Shown here: positions 38,018-44,122 of the stretch, in pieces
Layout: each line of letters starts with the position of its first letter
Position numbering within the stretch: position 1 is the first letter of the stretch
Notes under the pieces: model-generated
Seen by the model: the letters and a program-made list of their open reading frames with translations, nothing else
What the model was told of the DNA's origin: nothing
Databases searched by the model: none
NCBI RefSeq assembly: GCF_019856455.1
Contig: NZ_CP082205.1
Span: forward strand, 1,426,001-1,490,000
Length of the DNA stretch: 64,000 nt
Reading direction: 5' to 3'
From: Streptococcus suis
Lineage (GTDB): Bacteria > Bacillota > Bacilli > Lactobacillales > Streptococcaceae
Program-made: the position numbers and the translations under genes

Positions 38018-39025
38018 TTACAAATTATACTTTTGAGCTAGGACATCAAGTAAGTTCGCCTTTTCTTCTTCACTGGCAAAGCTTGCTTGAATAGCATTTC
38101 TGTTGAATTGATAAAATTCTTCCTTGGTAGTTCCAAAATACTCTACAAATAGCTGATATTCTCTATTAAGTGTAGTATTAGAAACGGTACGATTATCTGT
38201 GTTGATTGTGATGTTTGCTCCTGCCTCAACTAGCTCACGATATGGAAAATGTTCAATCGAATCAGCTGCACCAGTTTGAAGATTCGATGTTAGACACATC
38301 TCAAGCGTTGCTCCGCTATTGACAAAAGCTTGGATAGCTTCAGGATTGCGAGTAAGTGCTGTGCCATGACCAATTCTTCTAATCCCAAGTTCAAGAGCTT
38401 GAATCACATTGGTCACGCAACCACACTCACCAGCATGGAAGGTCATGGGATAACCTAAAGACTGAGTAAATTGAATAATATCCCGAAGTTCTTCCGTAGG
38501 ATAGTCTGCTTCATTTCCTGCGAAATCAAATCCCACAAGTCCTTTTGGTGCCAAATCAGCAATAGCCGAAAAGAGTTCCTTCGTTTGATTCGTATTCGTT
38601 TGCTTTAAACCACAAACCAGAAGTTTAGCAACCACTCCAAAATCTTCCTGTCCCCTGTTTAGTCCAACTAAAACTGCTGAGACTGCTTCTAAAATAGTCA
38701 AGTCTTGATCCGTCGATAGTTCAGGTGCAAAACGAACTTCAATGTAAATGACCTTATCACTTGCAGCTTGTCGTACAAGATCATAGGCTGCCAATTCTAA
38801 AGCTGTTGCAGTTTGTAAGAGTGGGCGAACAAAATCAAATAACTTTAAATAAGCCATTAAACTATCAACTTTTCCATGAACACTAACTAATTTTCTTAAT
38901 GCCTCATCTTCTGCAGGAATAGTAATCTTAGCCATCTGTGCCAATTGTCGAATGACTCCGAGGGACAATGAGCCATCCAAATGGCAATGCAATTCTGTCT
39001 TGGCTAATTCTTGTACATTCAACAT
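38018..39025 (-). CDS. add: Adenosine deaminase
   Basis: 335 residues. Zinc enzyme converting adenosine to inosine for purine salvage. ELHCHLDGSLS holds two zinc-binding His; FHAGECG has the third His with the catalytic Glu; RIGHGTAL has a catalytic His; INTDNRTVSNTTL has the Asp that binds zinc and water. A longer frame to 39112 exists, but AGAGGAAG sits before the ATG at 39025. Confidence 0.94.
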   Translation of the reverse strand: MLNVQELAKTELHCHLDGSLSLGVIRQLAQMAKITIPAEDEALRKLVSVHGKVDSLMAYLKLFDFVRPLLQTATALELAAYDLVRQAASDKVIYIEVRFAPELSTDQDLTILEAVSAVLVGLNRGQEDFGVVAKLLVCGLKQTNTNQTKELFSAIADLAPKGLVGFDFAGNEADYPTEELRDIIQFTQSLGYPMTFHAGECGCVTNVIQALELGIRRIGHGTALTRNPEAIQAFVNSGATLEMCLTSNLQTGAADSIEHFPYRELVEAGANITINTDNRTVSNTTLNREYQLFVEYFGTTKEEFYQFNRNAIQASFASEEEKANLLDVLAQKYNL

Positions 39026-39175
39026 CAACACTTCCTCTTTCGTAAGTAGATTGTTAACTATCATATCATATTTTTGACAAAATACAAGACAATATCCACA
39101 AAAAATGAACATTATTCTTATTAGATAATTTCAAGTGCAAGAAAAAAAAGAACGATTTTCATCGTTCTTGCCATA

Positions 39176-39263
39176 CGGAAGACATGGGATTCGAACCCAC
39201 GCACGCTGTTACACGCCTACCGCGTTTCCAACACGGCCTCTTGAGCCTCTTGAGTAATCTTCC
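39176..39263 (-). tRNA. tRNA-Ser (anticodon GGA)
   Basis: Minus strand, 88 nt. Acceptor GGAAGAT pairs with its 3' partner ending TCTTCC plus discriminator G; the anticodon stem CCGTG/CGCGG encloses TTGGAAA, giving GGA; a long variable arm (TAGGCGTGTAACAGCG) marks a serine tRNA; the T arm holds GGTTCGAATCC. CCA is not encoded. The element to its right adjoins the 5' end, so this is not a classic 3'-end integration site. Confidence 0.95.
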
Positions 39264-39808
39264 ATATATGGAGCTGGTGGGAGTTTTCAAAGTGTTTTCA
39301 AAACAGTTGTTTCAAGAATTGTTTCCACACTTTGGTTATCACTCTATAATTATTGTAACATAAAACTCCTGATTTAGTCAATACATTTTTGAGAATACCT
39401 ACTGGATTAGGTGTTCTTTTTATTCGCTTTTTGTGTATTTTTACACCATATTGACACCTTCAAAAATTTCAAAAAGGGAAAATTGTGCACGGAAGAGGGC
39501 GGCGTTGTGGAACCACGAACGAACCATGCCCCGTTCAAAAAAGTTGGGGGTATTTACGAATTTTATCGTCATCCCGCTCCCTTTATCGTCTGCTAGCGTT
39601 GTTTTAGGTTTACGTTATAATTGACAGAATAACATAAAAAACAGCTCAAACGCTTGATATTATGCGTTTTATTGCGTCAACCTGACAAACTTTCTACCAT
39701 TTAAAGCCAAAAAAATAAACCTATCCAAAAAGATAGATAGGTTTGACGCTTGTTTTTGATACTGTTCTGAGCGATTAAAAAATATTTTAAATTTTTTTAT
39801 AAAAATGC
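39264..39808. other. 545 bp without a supported gene, at the edge of the accessory strip
   Basis: The first 100 bp are AT-rich, with GTTTTCAAA repeated twice. From 39480 the base composition changes to a more GC-rich stretch (to about 39600) with no convincing frame; two overlapping 61-63 codon frames lack ribosome-binding sites. A hairpin AAACCTATC/GATAGATAGGTTT lies at about 39717-39745. The left boundary of the integrated DNA probably lies here, but no attachment repeat can be proved from one end. Confidence 0.5.
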
Positions 39809-39837
39809 TTGACATAGTTTTAACACTATGATAAACT
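39809..39837 (+). promoter_or_regulatory. Cassette 1 promoter with palindrome in the spacer
   Basis: TTGACA, a 17-bp spacer, then TAAACT. The spacer region contains CATAGT-TTTAAC-ACTATG (39813-39830), a 6-6-6 inverted repeat positioned to act as an operator. The same promoter recurs almost unchanged at 40346. Confidence 0.75.
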
Positions 39838-39912
39838 TAAACCATCGAAAGGGTGACAGACTTTCGAAATCCCCCGAGATTCTTAATCAAGGGTAGAAAG
39901 GGGGATGAACTT

Positions 39913-40050
39913 ATGGCTAAACATTTGTCTAGGCGGAAACGTTTAGAAAAAGAAAAAGAGCTGAAACGCTCTGAACGGATAAGCTTAGCGATTGCAGTCG
40001 CTCCGATTATCTGTATCGTTCTTGAGTTTGTTATCAAGCTCTTCGCCTAA
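39913..40050 (+). CDS. Small basic membrane peptide, Fst/type I toxin-like
   Basis: 45 residues: a highly charged N-terminal half (SRRKRLEKEKELKRSER) and one hydrophobic helix, ISLAIAVAPIICIVLEFVIK. The helix pattern with API and LE recalls the Fst toxin helix (VIAPIFVGLVLEMI), though the long basic start does not. The leader has a hairpin CGAAAG/CTTTCG (39846-39866), and ATCCCCC (39869-39875) can pair with GGGGGAT (39900-39906), covering the ribosome-binding site. A 9-bp inverted repeat, CAAGGGTAG (39888-39896) and CTACCCTTG (40081-40089), brackets the gene. Function is inferred, not shown. Confidence 0.55.
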   Translation: MAKHLSRRKRLEKEKELKRSERISLAIAVAPIICIVLEFVIKLFA

Positions 40051-40094
40051 GTTTTTTCAGGGCAAGCCGTGAGGCTTTCCCTACCCTTGATAAT

Positions 40095-40123
40095 AGTATA
40101 CCAAAGGAGGTATCAAAATGCAA
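40095..40123 (-). promoter_or_regulatory. Minus-strand promoter facing peptide gene 1
   Basis: TTGCAT, 17 bp, TATACT on the minus strand, just right of the peptide gene. The same TTGCAT-17-TATACT arrangement occurs at 40905-40933 in cassette 2, with a different spacer. It would yield an RNA antisense to the peptide mRNA. The -35 overlaps the ATGCAA start of the next gene, so chance is possible. Confidence 0.45.
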
Positions 40124-40327
40124 GAAAAAAAGCGTAAAGGATACGCAACGCAAGCCCAACAGCGTGAAGCAGATAGACGTTACTATCACGCAAGCGAAGA
40201 GAACAGACAGAAACGTCTATACTTACAAGCAAGAAGCACCGCTAGAAGTTTCATCAAGAAGCGTGCTACGCTTGAAGATTTAGACATGTTGAATGACTTA
40301 ATTTCAGAGGAAAGAAAAAAATTTTAA
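40118..40327 (+). CDS. Small basic protein of cassette 1, unknown function
   Basis: 69 residues, rich in Arg and Lys, predicted helical, with no membrane segment: KRKGYATQAQQREADRRYYHA followed by ARSTARSFIKKRATLEDLDMLNDLI. AAAGGAGG precedes the ATG. By position it matches the ribbon-helix-helix gene of cassette 2 and may likewise bind the operator palindrome of its cassette, but I recognise no domain. It begins MQE like its counterpart. Confidence 0.6.
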   Translation: MQEKKRKGYATQAQQREADRRYYHASEENRQKRLYLQARSTARSFIKKRATLEDLDMLNDLISEERKKF

Positions 40328-40345
40328 AAAAATTTATCTTTTCCC

Positions 40346-40374
40346 TTGACATAGTTTTGACACTATGTTATACT
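40346..40374 (+). promoter_or_regulatory. Second copy of the cassette 1 promoter
   Basis: TTGACA, 17 bp, TATACT. The spacer holds CATAGT-TTTGAC-ACTATG (40350-40367). The segment of about 40 bp matches 39809-39850 at nearly every base, including the downstream TTAAACCAT. It points into the region of the minus-strand RNA that follows. Confidence 0.7.
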
Positions 40375-40390
40375 TAAACCATAAAGAAAT

Positions 40391-40502
40391 AAAAAAAGCT
40401 CCTAACGTGACTAAGATTGGCGTCTGACACGTTAAGAGCTGAACACCCTACTACCAAGTAGCAAGATACTAATATTGTATCATGCGTGCTTGGTCTAGTC
40501 AA
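40391..40502 (-). ncRNA. Convergent small RNA A with its own promoter and terminator
   Basis: Minus strand promoter TTGACT (40497-40502), 17 bp, TACAAT (40474-40479). The predicted RNA starts near 40467, contains a small CTAC/GTAG hairpin, and ends at a terminator: AGCTCTTAACGTG and CACGTTAGGAGCT arms followed by seven T (40391-40440). Length about 75 nt. It is antisense to the 3' region of cassette 1 transcripts. A diverged homologue lies at 41091-41210. Confidence 0.65.
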
Positions 40503-40634
40503 GTACGCTTTTTGCGTACCTGATAAAGCCCTTTGACAACTAAACAGGTACACATGATATACAACAAAATCCCTGACCTTATGCGGTTTCTGAGTGTTTT
40601 AAAAAATTTTTTTTTAAAAATTGCAAAAAAACGC

Positions 40635-40663
40635 TTGACAATTAAACGGCTATGCCGTATAAT
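40635..40663 (+). promoter_or_regulatory. Cassette 2 promoter with palindrome in the spacer
   Basis: TTGACA, a 17-bp spacer, then TATAAT: a near-consensus promoter. ACGGC-TAT-GCCGT (40646-40658) fills the spacer and touches the -10, so a bound protein would exclude polymerase. The palindrome differs in sequence from that of cassette 1, implying a different repressor. Confidence 0.75.
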
Positions 40664-40743
40664 AATCTCGTAAGCTAGTTCAGGAGCTTACAAAACAAAT
40701 CCCCCTGAACGATGCCATGGGTAGAAAGGGGGTGAGGAAACTT

Positions 40744-40860
40744 ATGCGTAGGCGTAAGAAAAAAGAAAAAGAGTTCAACAGCTTATAACTGATTCAGCTA
40801 ATAACGGGAATTATTAACTTAATCATTATTGTTCTAGAACTAATTAAACTCTTCTTCTAA
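40744..40860 (+). pseudogene. Second basic membrane peptide gene, interrupted by an in-frame stop
   Basis: The frame reads MRRRKKKEKEFNSL, TAA, then LIQLITGIINLIIIVLELI and KLFF before the final stop. The basic start and the hydrophobic helix ending in LELIKLFF mirror the peptide of cassette 1. The leader is also conserved: hairpin GTAAGCT/AGCTTAC (40670-40691), ATCCCCC (40699-40705) opposite the GGGGG ribosome-binding site, and GCCATGGGTAGA (40714-40725) facing TCTACCCTTGGC (40890-40901). The stop codon probably disables the peptide, unless it is read through. Confidence 0.55.
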
Positions 40861-40927
40861 TTCCTCAGAGGTTGAGAAAACTCTCAGCCTCTACCCTTGG
40901 CATAAGTATAACATAAGGAGCAGAAAA

Positions 40928-41092
40928 ATGCAAGAACCGAAACGCCCAAGAGGACGACCGCCAACAGGCAGAGAAAGAAACAAGTTACTTAATATACGAG
41001 TAACAGAGGAAGAAAGAAACCAAATAAAACAATCGGCACATAATAACGGTATGACCGTAGCGGATTGGATAGTTTCGAAAATAGAAAAATAA
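40928..41092 (+). CDS. Ribbon-helix-helix DNA-binding protein of cassette 2
   Basis: 54 residues: a basic start with an AT-hook-like RPRGRPPTGR, then the ribbon-helix-helix pattern LLNIRVTEEERNQIKQSAH, helix 2 in NNGMTVADWIVSKIEK. Such Arc/CopG/MobC-type proteins bind palindromes as dimers and act as plasmid copy control, relaxosome or antitoxin repressors. The candidate target is the ACGGC-GCCGT palindrome in the cassette 2 promoter. AAGGAG precedes the ATG. Confidence 0.75.
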   Translation: MQEPKRPRGRPPTGRERNKLLNIRVTEEERNQIKQSAHNNGMTVADWIVSKIEK

Positions 41093-41210
41093 AAAAAGAC
41101 TTGAACGGCTCAAACTTCGACCCTCGAACCGTACCAAGTCCCGTCCCCATACTAATACCAAGGTACTAGCAAGGTATACATAGTATATCATGAAGTACCT
41201 GATTAGTAAA
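41091..41210 (-). ncRNA. Convergent small RNA B with its own promoter and terminator
   Basis: Minus strand promoter TTTACT (41205-41210), 17 bp, TATACT (41182-41187). Predicted start near 41175; the RNA has a CTAGTAC/GTATTAG hairpin with a CTTG loop and ends at a terminator with GACTTGGTACGG opposite CCGTTCAAGTC, followed by seven T (41091-41140). About 85 nt. Layout and several segments match small RNA A. It overlaps the 3' untranslated part of the ribbon-helix-helix transcript. Confidence 0.65.
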
Positions 41211-41229
41211 CCCCATCAGGTACTTTTTT
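41193..41229 (+). terminator. Intrinsic terminator of cassette 2
   Basis: AAGTACCTGAT/ATCAGGTACTT, an 11-bp perfect stem with an 11-nt loop and a T-run. Its stem overlaps the promoter of small RNA B. Confidence 0.85.
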
Positions 41230-41259
41230 AGTACCTCAAAAAAAGAAAGAAGGTACACC

Positions 41260-41685
41260 ATGAAACACTTAACACCCGAACTAATCGCAATGAATGAACG
41301 CATTAAAGCCTTTAATGCAAAACGCCAAGAAAGCTTGAAACCAGCAAAAACAAAAATCAAAGTTGAAACAAGTATCAATCAACACGGCGCCCTAGTTGGT
41401 GATGTGCTTTGCTCAACATGGGGATACGACCAAACCAACTACGATTTTTATAAAGTCATCAAAGTAACAGCCAAAACTATAACAATCGAAAAGTTAAACG
41501 GATACGACAAGGGGACTATTTTAAAAAATAAAAAAACTCAATGCTACATGAGAGACGGTTCAGAATACTGCATCACTTTAAACAGCTATTCCAGCGCATC
41601 ATGTCGTATTGCAGACCGATTCGCGGAAGGAATGTACAAACAAGCAGAAGACGAAATGAACAACCCTTACAGAAGCCAACACTAA
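41260..41685 (+). CDS. Hypothetical accessory protein
   Basis: 141 residues, soluble, basic N-terminal helix (MKHLTPELIAMNERIKAFNAK) followed by a beta-rich part with VGDVLCSTWGYDQTNYDFYKVIKVTAKTITI, a pattern seen in small proteins of streptococcal plasmids and prophages whose function is unknown. GAAGGTAC before the ATG is a weak ribosome-binding site. First of five small genes in the same direction after the cassette 2 terminator. Confidence 0.65.
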   Translation: MKHLTPELIAMNERIKAFNAKRQESLKPAKTKIKVETSINQHGALVGDVLCSTWGYDQTNYDFYKVIKVTAKTITIEKLNGYDKGTILKNKKTQCYMRDGSEYCITLNSYSSASCRIADRFAEGMYKQAEDEMNNPYRSQH

Positions 41686-41704
41686 CATAGAAAGAAGATA
41701 CAAC

Positions 41705-41926
41705 ATGACAAATCTAGAAAACATTAAAGCAAACAATAAATTAATCAAAGAATTAATCTCGCAAGGCTATCGCGTTGCGTGGAATCAAGAAACAAATGAG
41801 ACTGAAATATTTGCCAAGGTATCTTACAGCGATATCAAACGAGACTGTAACGGATTTGTTACTGGCGACATTTGGCAAAAAGTCGGGCATGTAAACCGAA
41901 ATTTAGCACAAACAATTATTTTGTAG
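41705..41926 (+). CDS. Hypothetical accessory protein
   Basis: 73 residues, soluble, helix then strands (LIKELISQGYRVAWNQETNETEIF). No domain recognised. GAAAGAAG is the only ribosome-binding candidate. It follows the previous gene by 19 bp and is itself followed by the first copy of a repeated hairpin spacer. Confidence 0.55.
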   Translation: MTNLENIKANNKLIKELISQGYRVAWNQETNETEIFAKVSYSDIKRDCNGFVTGDIWQKVGHVNRNLAQTIIL

Positions 41927-41946
41927 TTTGAAACGGTGACAGAATA

Positions 41947-41992
41947 GACAAATACAGAGCCGTCTACACGGCGGCTCAATTTATCAAAAAAA
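41947..41992. repeat. Repeated hairpin spacer, copy 1
   Basis: GACAAATACAGAGCC, the stem GAGCCG/CGGCTC, then AATTTATCAAAAAAA. It recurs at 42251-42297 with three or four changes, one of them in the loop (TCTACACGG versus TCTATACGG), ahead of the next gene. Confidence 0.75.
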
Positions 41993-42004
41993 GGAGTTAG
42001 TAAC

Positions 42005-42241
42005 ATGAGACAATTATCAGGATTGTATATCAACCATAAACAAGAAAACTACTGCATCCTATCTGATGCAGATACAGCCAGAGCCATCAAAAAACGTTGC
42101 AAAGGAAGTGAAGAAATCCCGAAAATTCTTCACTTCGGCAACTGCGATGTTGAGCTATTTGAGGTTGACTCCGCTGAGTTATCTCAAAGAATCATGGCTC
42201 TTGAGAATCAATTTTACGAAGATATAACAAAATACAACTAA
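42005..42241 (+). CDS. Hypothetical accessory protein
   Basis: 78 residues, soluble, mixed alpha-beta (LSGLYINHKQENYCILSD, then KILHFGNCDVELFEVDSAEL). No family recognised. AAGGAG precedes the ATG. It lies between the two copies of the hairpin spacer, suggesting that each spacer tunes expression of the gene after it. Confidence 0.6.
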   Translation: MRQLSGLYINHKQENYCILSDADTARAIKKRCKGSEEIPKILHFGNCDVELFEVDSAELSQRIMALENQFYEDITKYN

Positions 42242-42250
42242 ACAGAGAAC

Positions 42251-42297
42251 AGACAAATCCAGAGCCGTCTATACGGCGGCTCAATTTATCAAAAAAA
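42251..42297. repeat. Repeated hairpin spacer, copy 2
   Basis: Second copy of the spacer at 41947; the 6-bp stem GAGCCG/CGGCTC and the following AATTTATC are identical. Confidence 0.75.
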
Positions 42298-42313
42298 GAA
42301 AGAGGTAAATATA

Positions 42314-42589
42314 ATGGCAAATTATAAAAAAATTAAACAATTTGAAAATACAGGTATTTTAGTCAGTGATTGGATTACAAACAAAGAAACATTAAAATGT
42401 TTTAACTCAGAAAAACACTGTGTAGCTTACTACTCAGAAACTTTCAGAGGGGACACCACACACTACTACAAAATCGTACCCAAAGATCGGTTAAGTAGCA
42501 ACGGCTTTGAATTTGTCAGTGAACTACCAACACCTGCGGACCAAGACGCTATTTATAAACTAATCGACAAACATTATAACCATCGCTAA
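42314..42589 (+). CDS. Hypothetical accessory protein
   Basis: 91 residues, soluble, with Cys and aromatic residues (KHCVAYYSETFRGDTTHYYKIVPKD). No known domain. GAAAGAGG precedes the ATG. Its expression may depend on the hairpin spacer directly upstream. Confidence 0.6.
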   Translation: MANYKKIKQFENTGILVSDWITNKETLKCFNSEKHCVAYYSETFRGDTTHYYKIVPKDRLSSNGFEFVSELPTPADQDAIYKLIDKHYNHR

Positions 42590-42615
42590 TTTTAAACATA
42601 GAAAGAGGCAAAAAC

Positions 42616-42765
42616 ATGGAACAACTAACCAAGCAATTTGAAGCAATCGTATCACGTTATCACGAAAGTGATGGCGACCGAAACAACCTCGAAACGCTCA
42701 AGACTGACATTCAGGACTTACTTGGAAACATCACACTATACTACCCGATGAACTTACCGTTTTAA
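42616..42765 (+). CDS. Small hypothetical protein
   Basis: 49 residues, acidic and helical (MEQLTKQFEAIVSRYHESDG ... DIQDLLGNITLYYP). GAAAGAGG precedes the ATG with the same spacing as in the neighbours. Last gene of the series; a terminator begins at its stop codon. Function unknown. Confidence 0.55.
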   Translation: MEQLTKQFEAIVSRYHESDGDRNNLETLKTDIQDLLGNITLYYPMNLPF

Positions 42766-42790
42766 CTCTAGCAAACCGCTAGGGTTTTTA
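42764..42790 (+). terminator. Terminator of the small-gene series
   Basis: CTAGC/GCTAG stem flanked by AACT and GGTT, then TTTTT. Confidence 0.65.
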
Positions 42791-43103
42791 CTTTAATACA
42801 TAACCATTCTGAAAACGTCCTTATTTTGCGTTTTTAGGCACTTTATAGCACTCTGGTGCATTTACCCTACCAGGCAATTAAAACGCTATACAGGATAATT
42901 CTGAGCCACTAGGCAATATAAAACAAAAACACCCCCAGCAATCGCTGAGGGGTTTTGCTGTTTTGCACGTTTTGAGCAAATAGAAATCAATTCTAGCAAC
43001 CATTGTCGGCAAAAAACGGCAATTTTTAAAAACGTTCGAGATAAAAGTAAGTATTTTTCTATCAAATTTTGAAAAAACGCTATTTTTTTGAAATTCGGGT
43101 AAC
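42791..43103. other. About 310 bp without genes, with a bidirectional terminator
   Basis: A hairpin CCCCCAGC-AATC-GCTGAGGGG (42932-42952) with T-rich flanks on both strands could stop transcription from either side. Nothing else is evident; the rest is AT-rich and non-coding. It separates the plus-strand small genes from the minus-strand nuclease gene. Confidence 0.6.
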
Positions 43104-43134
43104 AAAAAAAAGCCCCAGCAAACGCTGAGGGGCT
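43104..43134 (-). terminator. Terminator after the PBECR4-like gene
   Basis: Minus strand AGCCCCTCAGC-GTTT-GCTGGGGCT followed by eight T, starting within the stop codon. Its sequence resembles the hairpin at 42932. Confidence 0.85.
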
Positions 43135-43648
43135 ACAACCAAACTATATCTGTTATTTTTGTTTTTCTAACTCTAGTATATTTTCTAGCCGAAGATTCAT
43201 GGAGTGTAACTAATCTATAAAATCCGCTCTTATCTCTTCTTAAGCCTAAAACCTTTACATTACGATTATCTCCCTCAAAGAAAACCAAGTCAAGATTCAT
43301 GCTATTCTTTGACAAATCTTTTCTAATGACGCAATATTCCGTCGCCTGCTTCATAAAAATTTCGGCGATAAATGGGTATAAGGCAACTCTACGAGTTACT
43401 TCTCTATAACTTGGCAAACTCTTAAAATCGGACAAATTAAATTTTCCGCTTTCAATCTGCGACAACGTCCGACTAGCATAGTCACTTGTTATTTTGTGCA
43501 AACCGAAAAGATGGTGCAAATCCGTCGCTTGAAAATGTACAATGAGGTTTGTTAAGTCACTATAATTAGTGGATACTTGGCATGATTTTCCGACAAAATT
43601 TTTCCGATAATCTTTAACAAGTTCTCTTAATTCCACACAAGACTCCAT
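43133..43648 (-). CDS. PBECR4-like phage nuclease domain protein
   Basis: 171 residues from the ATG at 43648 (a TTG at 43681 lies inside a terminator stem). The C-terminal part, LVFFEGDNRNVKVLGLRR then FYRLVTLHES, fits the PBECR4 group of the Barnase-EndoU-ColicinE5/D-RelE nuclease fold, which is found in phage proteins; the N-terminal part is helical (LIVHFQATDLHHLFGL). The likely role is an RNase-type toxin or host-takeover factor. There is no good ribosome-binding site, so expression may depend on read-through or be very low. Confidence 0.6.
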   Translation of the reverse strand: MESCVELRELVKDYRKNFVGKSCQVSTNYSDLTNLIVHFQATDLHHLFGLHKITSDYASRTLSQIESGKFNLSDFKSLPSYREVTRRVALYPFIAEIFMKQATEYCVIRKDLSKNSMNLDLVFFEGDNRNVKVLGLRRDKSGFYRLVTLHESSARKYTRVRKTKITDIVWL

Positions 43649-43652
43649 TATA

Positions 43653-43912
43653 AAAATAAAAAAGCGCTGAGCAAGTTTCAACCCTTGCTCAGGTTAACGA
43701 TTAGTGGTGGCAAGTCACTAACTCCCCTTAGTGCTTCTTAGGCTTATCACCAGGGAACAGTTTTAAAGCTCTGCCAAGCCATATAGAGCGCTTCACTATA
43801 TGTCTGTGTCACCACAGATAAAGCCGAGATGGTTAGAAAGGAGGTGATGAACGGAATTTCATCTATTTTCTTAACCACGTACATTATTTCACAACTTATC
43901 ATAACTTGTCAA
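43653..43912 (-). ncRNA. Antisense RNA over the 29-residue peptide gene
   Basis: Minus strand promoter TTGACA (43907-43912), 18 bp, AATAAT (43883-43888). Transcription from about 43876 would cross the ribosome-binding site and start of the plus-strand peptide gene and end at a strong terminator, CTGAGCAAG/CTTGCTCAG with a T-rich tail (43653-43692). RNA of about 220 nt. It matches the antitoxin RNA of type I systems in layout; the RNA itself is a prediction. Confidence 0.6.
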
Positions 43913-43936
43913 GAAAAATCTCGCAACCATTATTGA
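43847..43936 (+). CDS. 29-residue hydrophobic peptide, holin-like type I toxin candidate
   Basis: MNGISSIFLTTYIISQLIIT followed by CQEKSRNHY: a single membrane helix with a charged C terminus, the shape of the holin-like toxin (Hol_Tox/TxpA) peptides of Firmicutes prophages. An almost perfect AGAAAGGAGGTGAT ribosome-binding site precedes it, as is typical of that family. A minus-strand RNA covers its start. The sense promoter was not found with confidence. Confidence 0.55.
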   Translation: MNGISSIFLTTYIISQLIITCQEKSRNHY

Positions 43937-44058
43937 CAAAATGGCTATTTTGTCAATAATACACATGATATATTTATTTTCCATGTGCGAATCGAAATCA
44001 TGCAAACCGTTGATACGACTGCGTTTGTCTATTTTCCAAGCAAATTCCATGTGCGAAT
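43930..44058. repeat. 13-bp palindrome and 14-bp direct repeats
   Basis: TTATTGACAAAAT-GGCT-ATTTTGTCAATAA (43930-43959) is a perfect 13-bp inverted repeat. Downstream, TTCCATGTGCGAAT occurs twice (43979-43992 and 44045-44058), 66 bp apart. No gene lies here. These may be protein-binding sites or part of an attachment region at the lysis end of the prophage. Confidence 0.6.
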
Positions 44059-44089
44059 TAATGTGCGGTTCCATTCTATTTCAGCAAAC

Positions 44090-44116
44090 AAAAAAAGCCC
44101 AGCAGACCGCTGGGTT
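44090..44116 (-). terminator. Terminator of the phage late operon
   Basis: Minus strand CCCAGCG-GTCT-GCTGGGC followed by seven T, just after the endolysin stop. Confidence 0.88.
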
Positions 44117-44122
44117 GAAAAA

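Noticed and set aside
39176..39330. tRNA-Ser(GGA) as the prophage integration site
   Set aside because: The accessory DNA adjoins the tRNA 5' end, not its 3' end, and the other end of the prophage is outside the window, so no repeat can be matched.
39480..39600. Possible replication or transfer origin in the GC-richer stretch
   Set aside because: No nick-site consensus, iterons or Rep/relaxase gene nearby; only a vague resemblance.
39411..39624. Two overlapping frames of 61-63 codons near the left edge of the accessory strip
   Set aside because: No ribosome-binding sites, low-complexity starts and no recognisable protein; left as non-coding.
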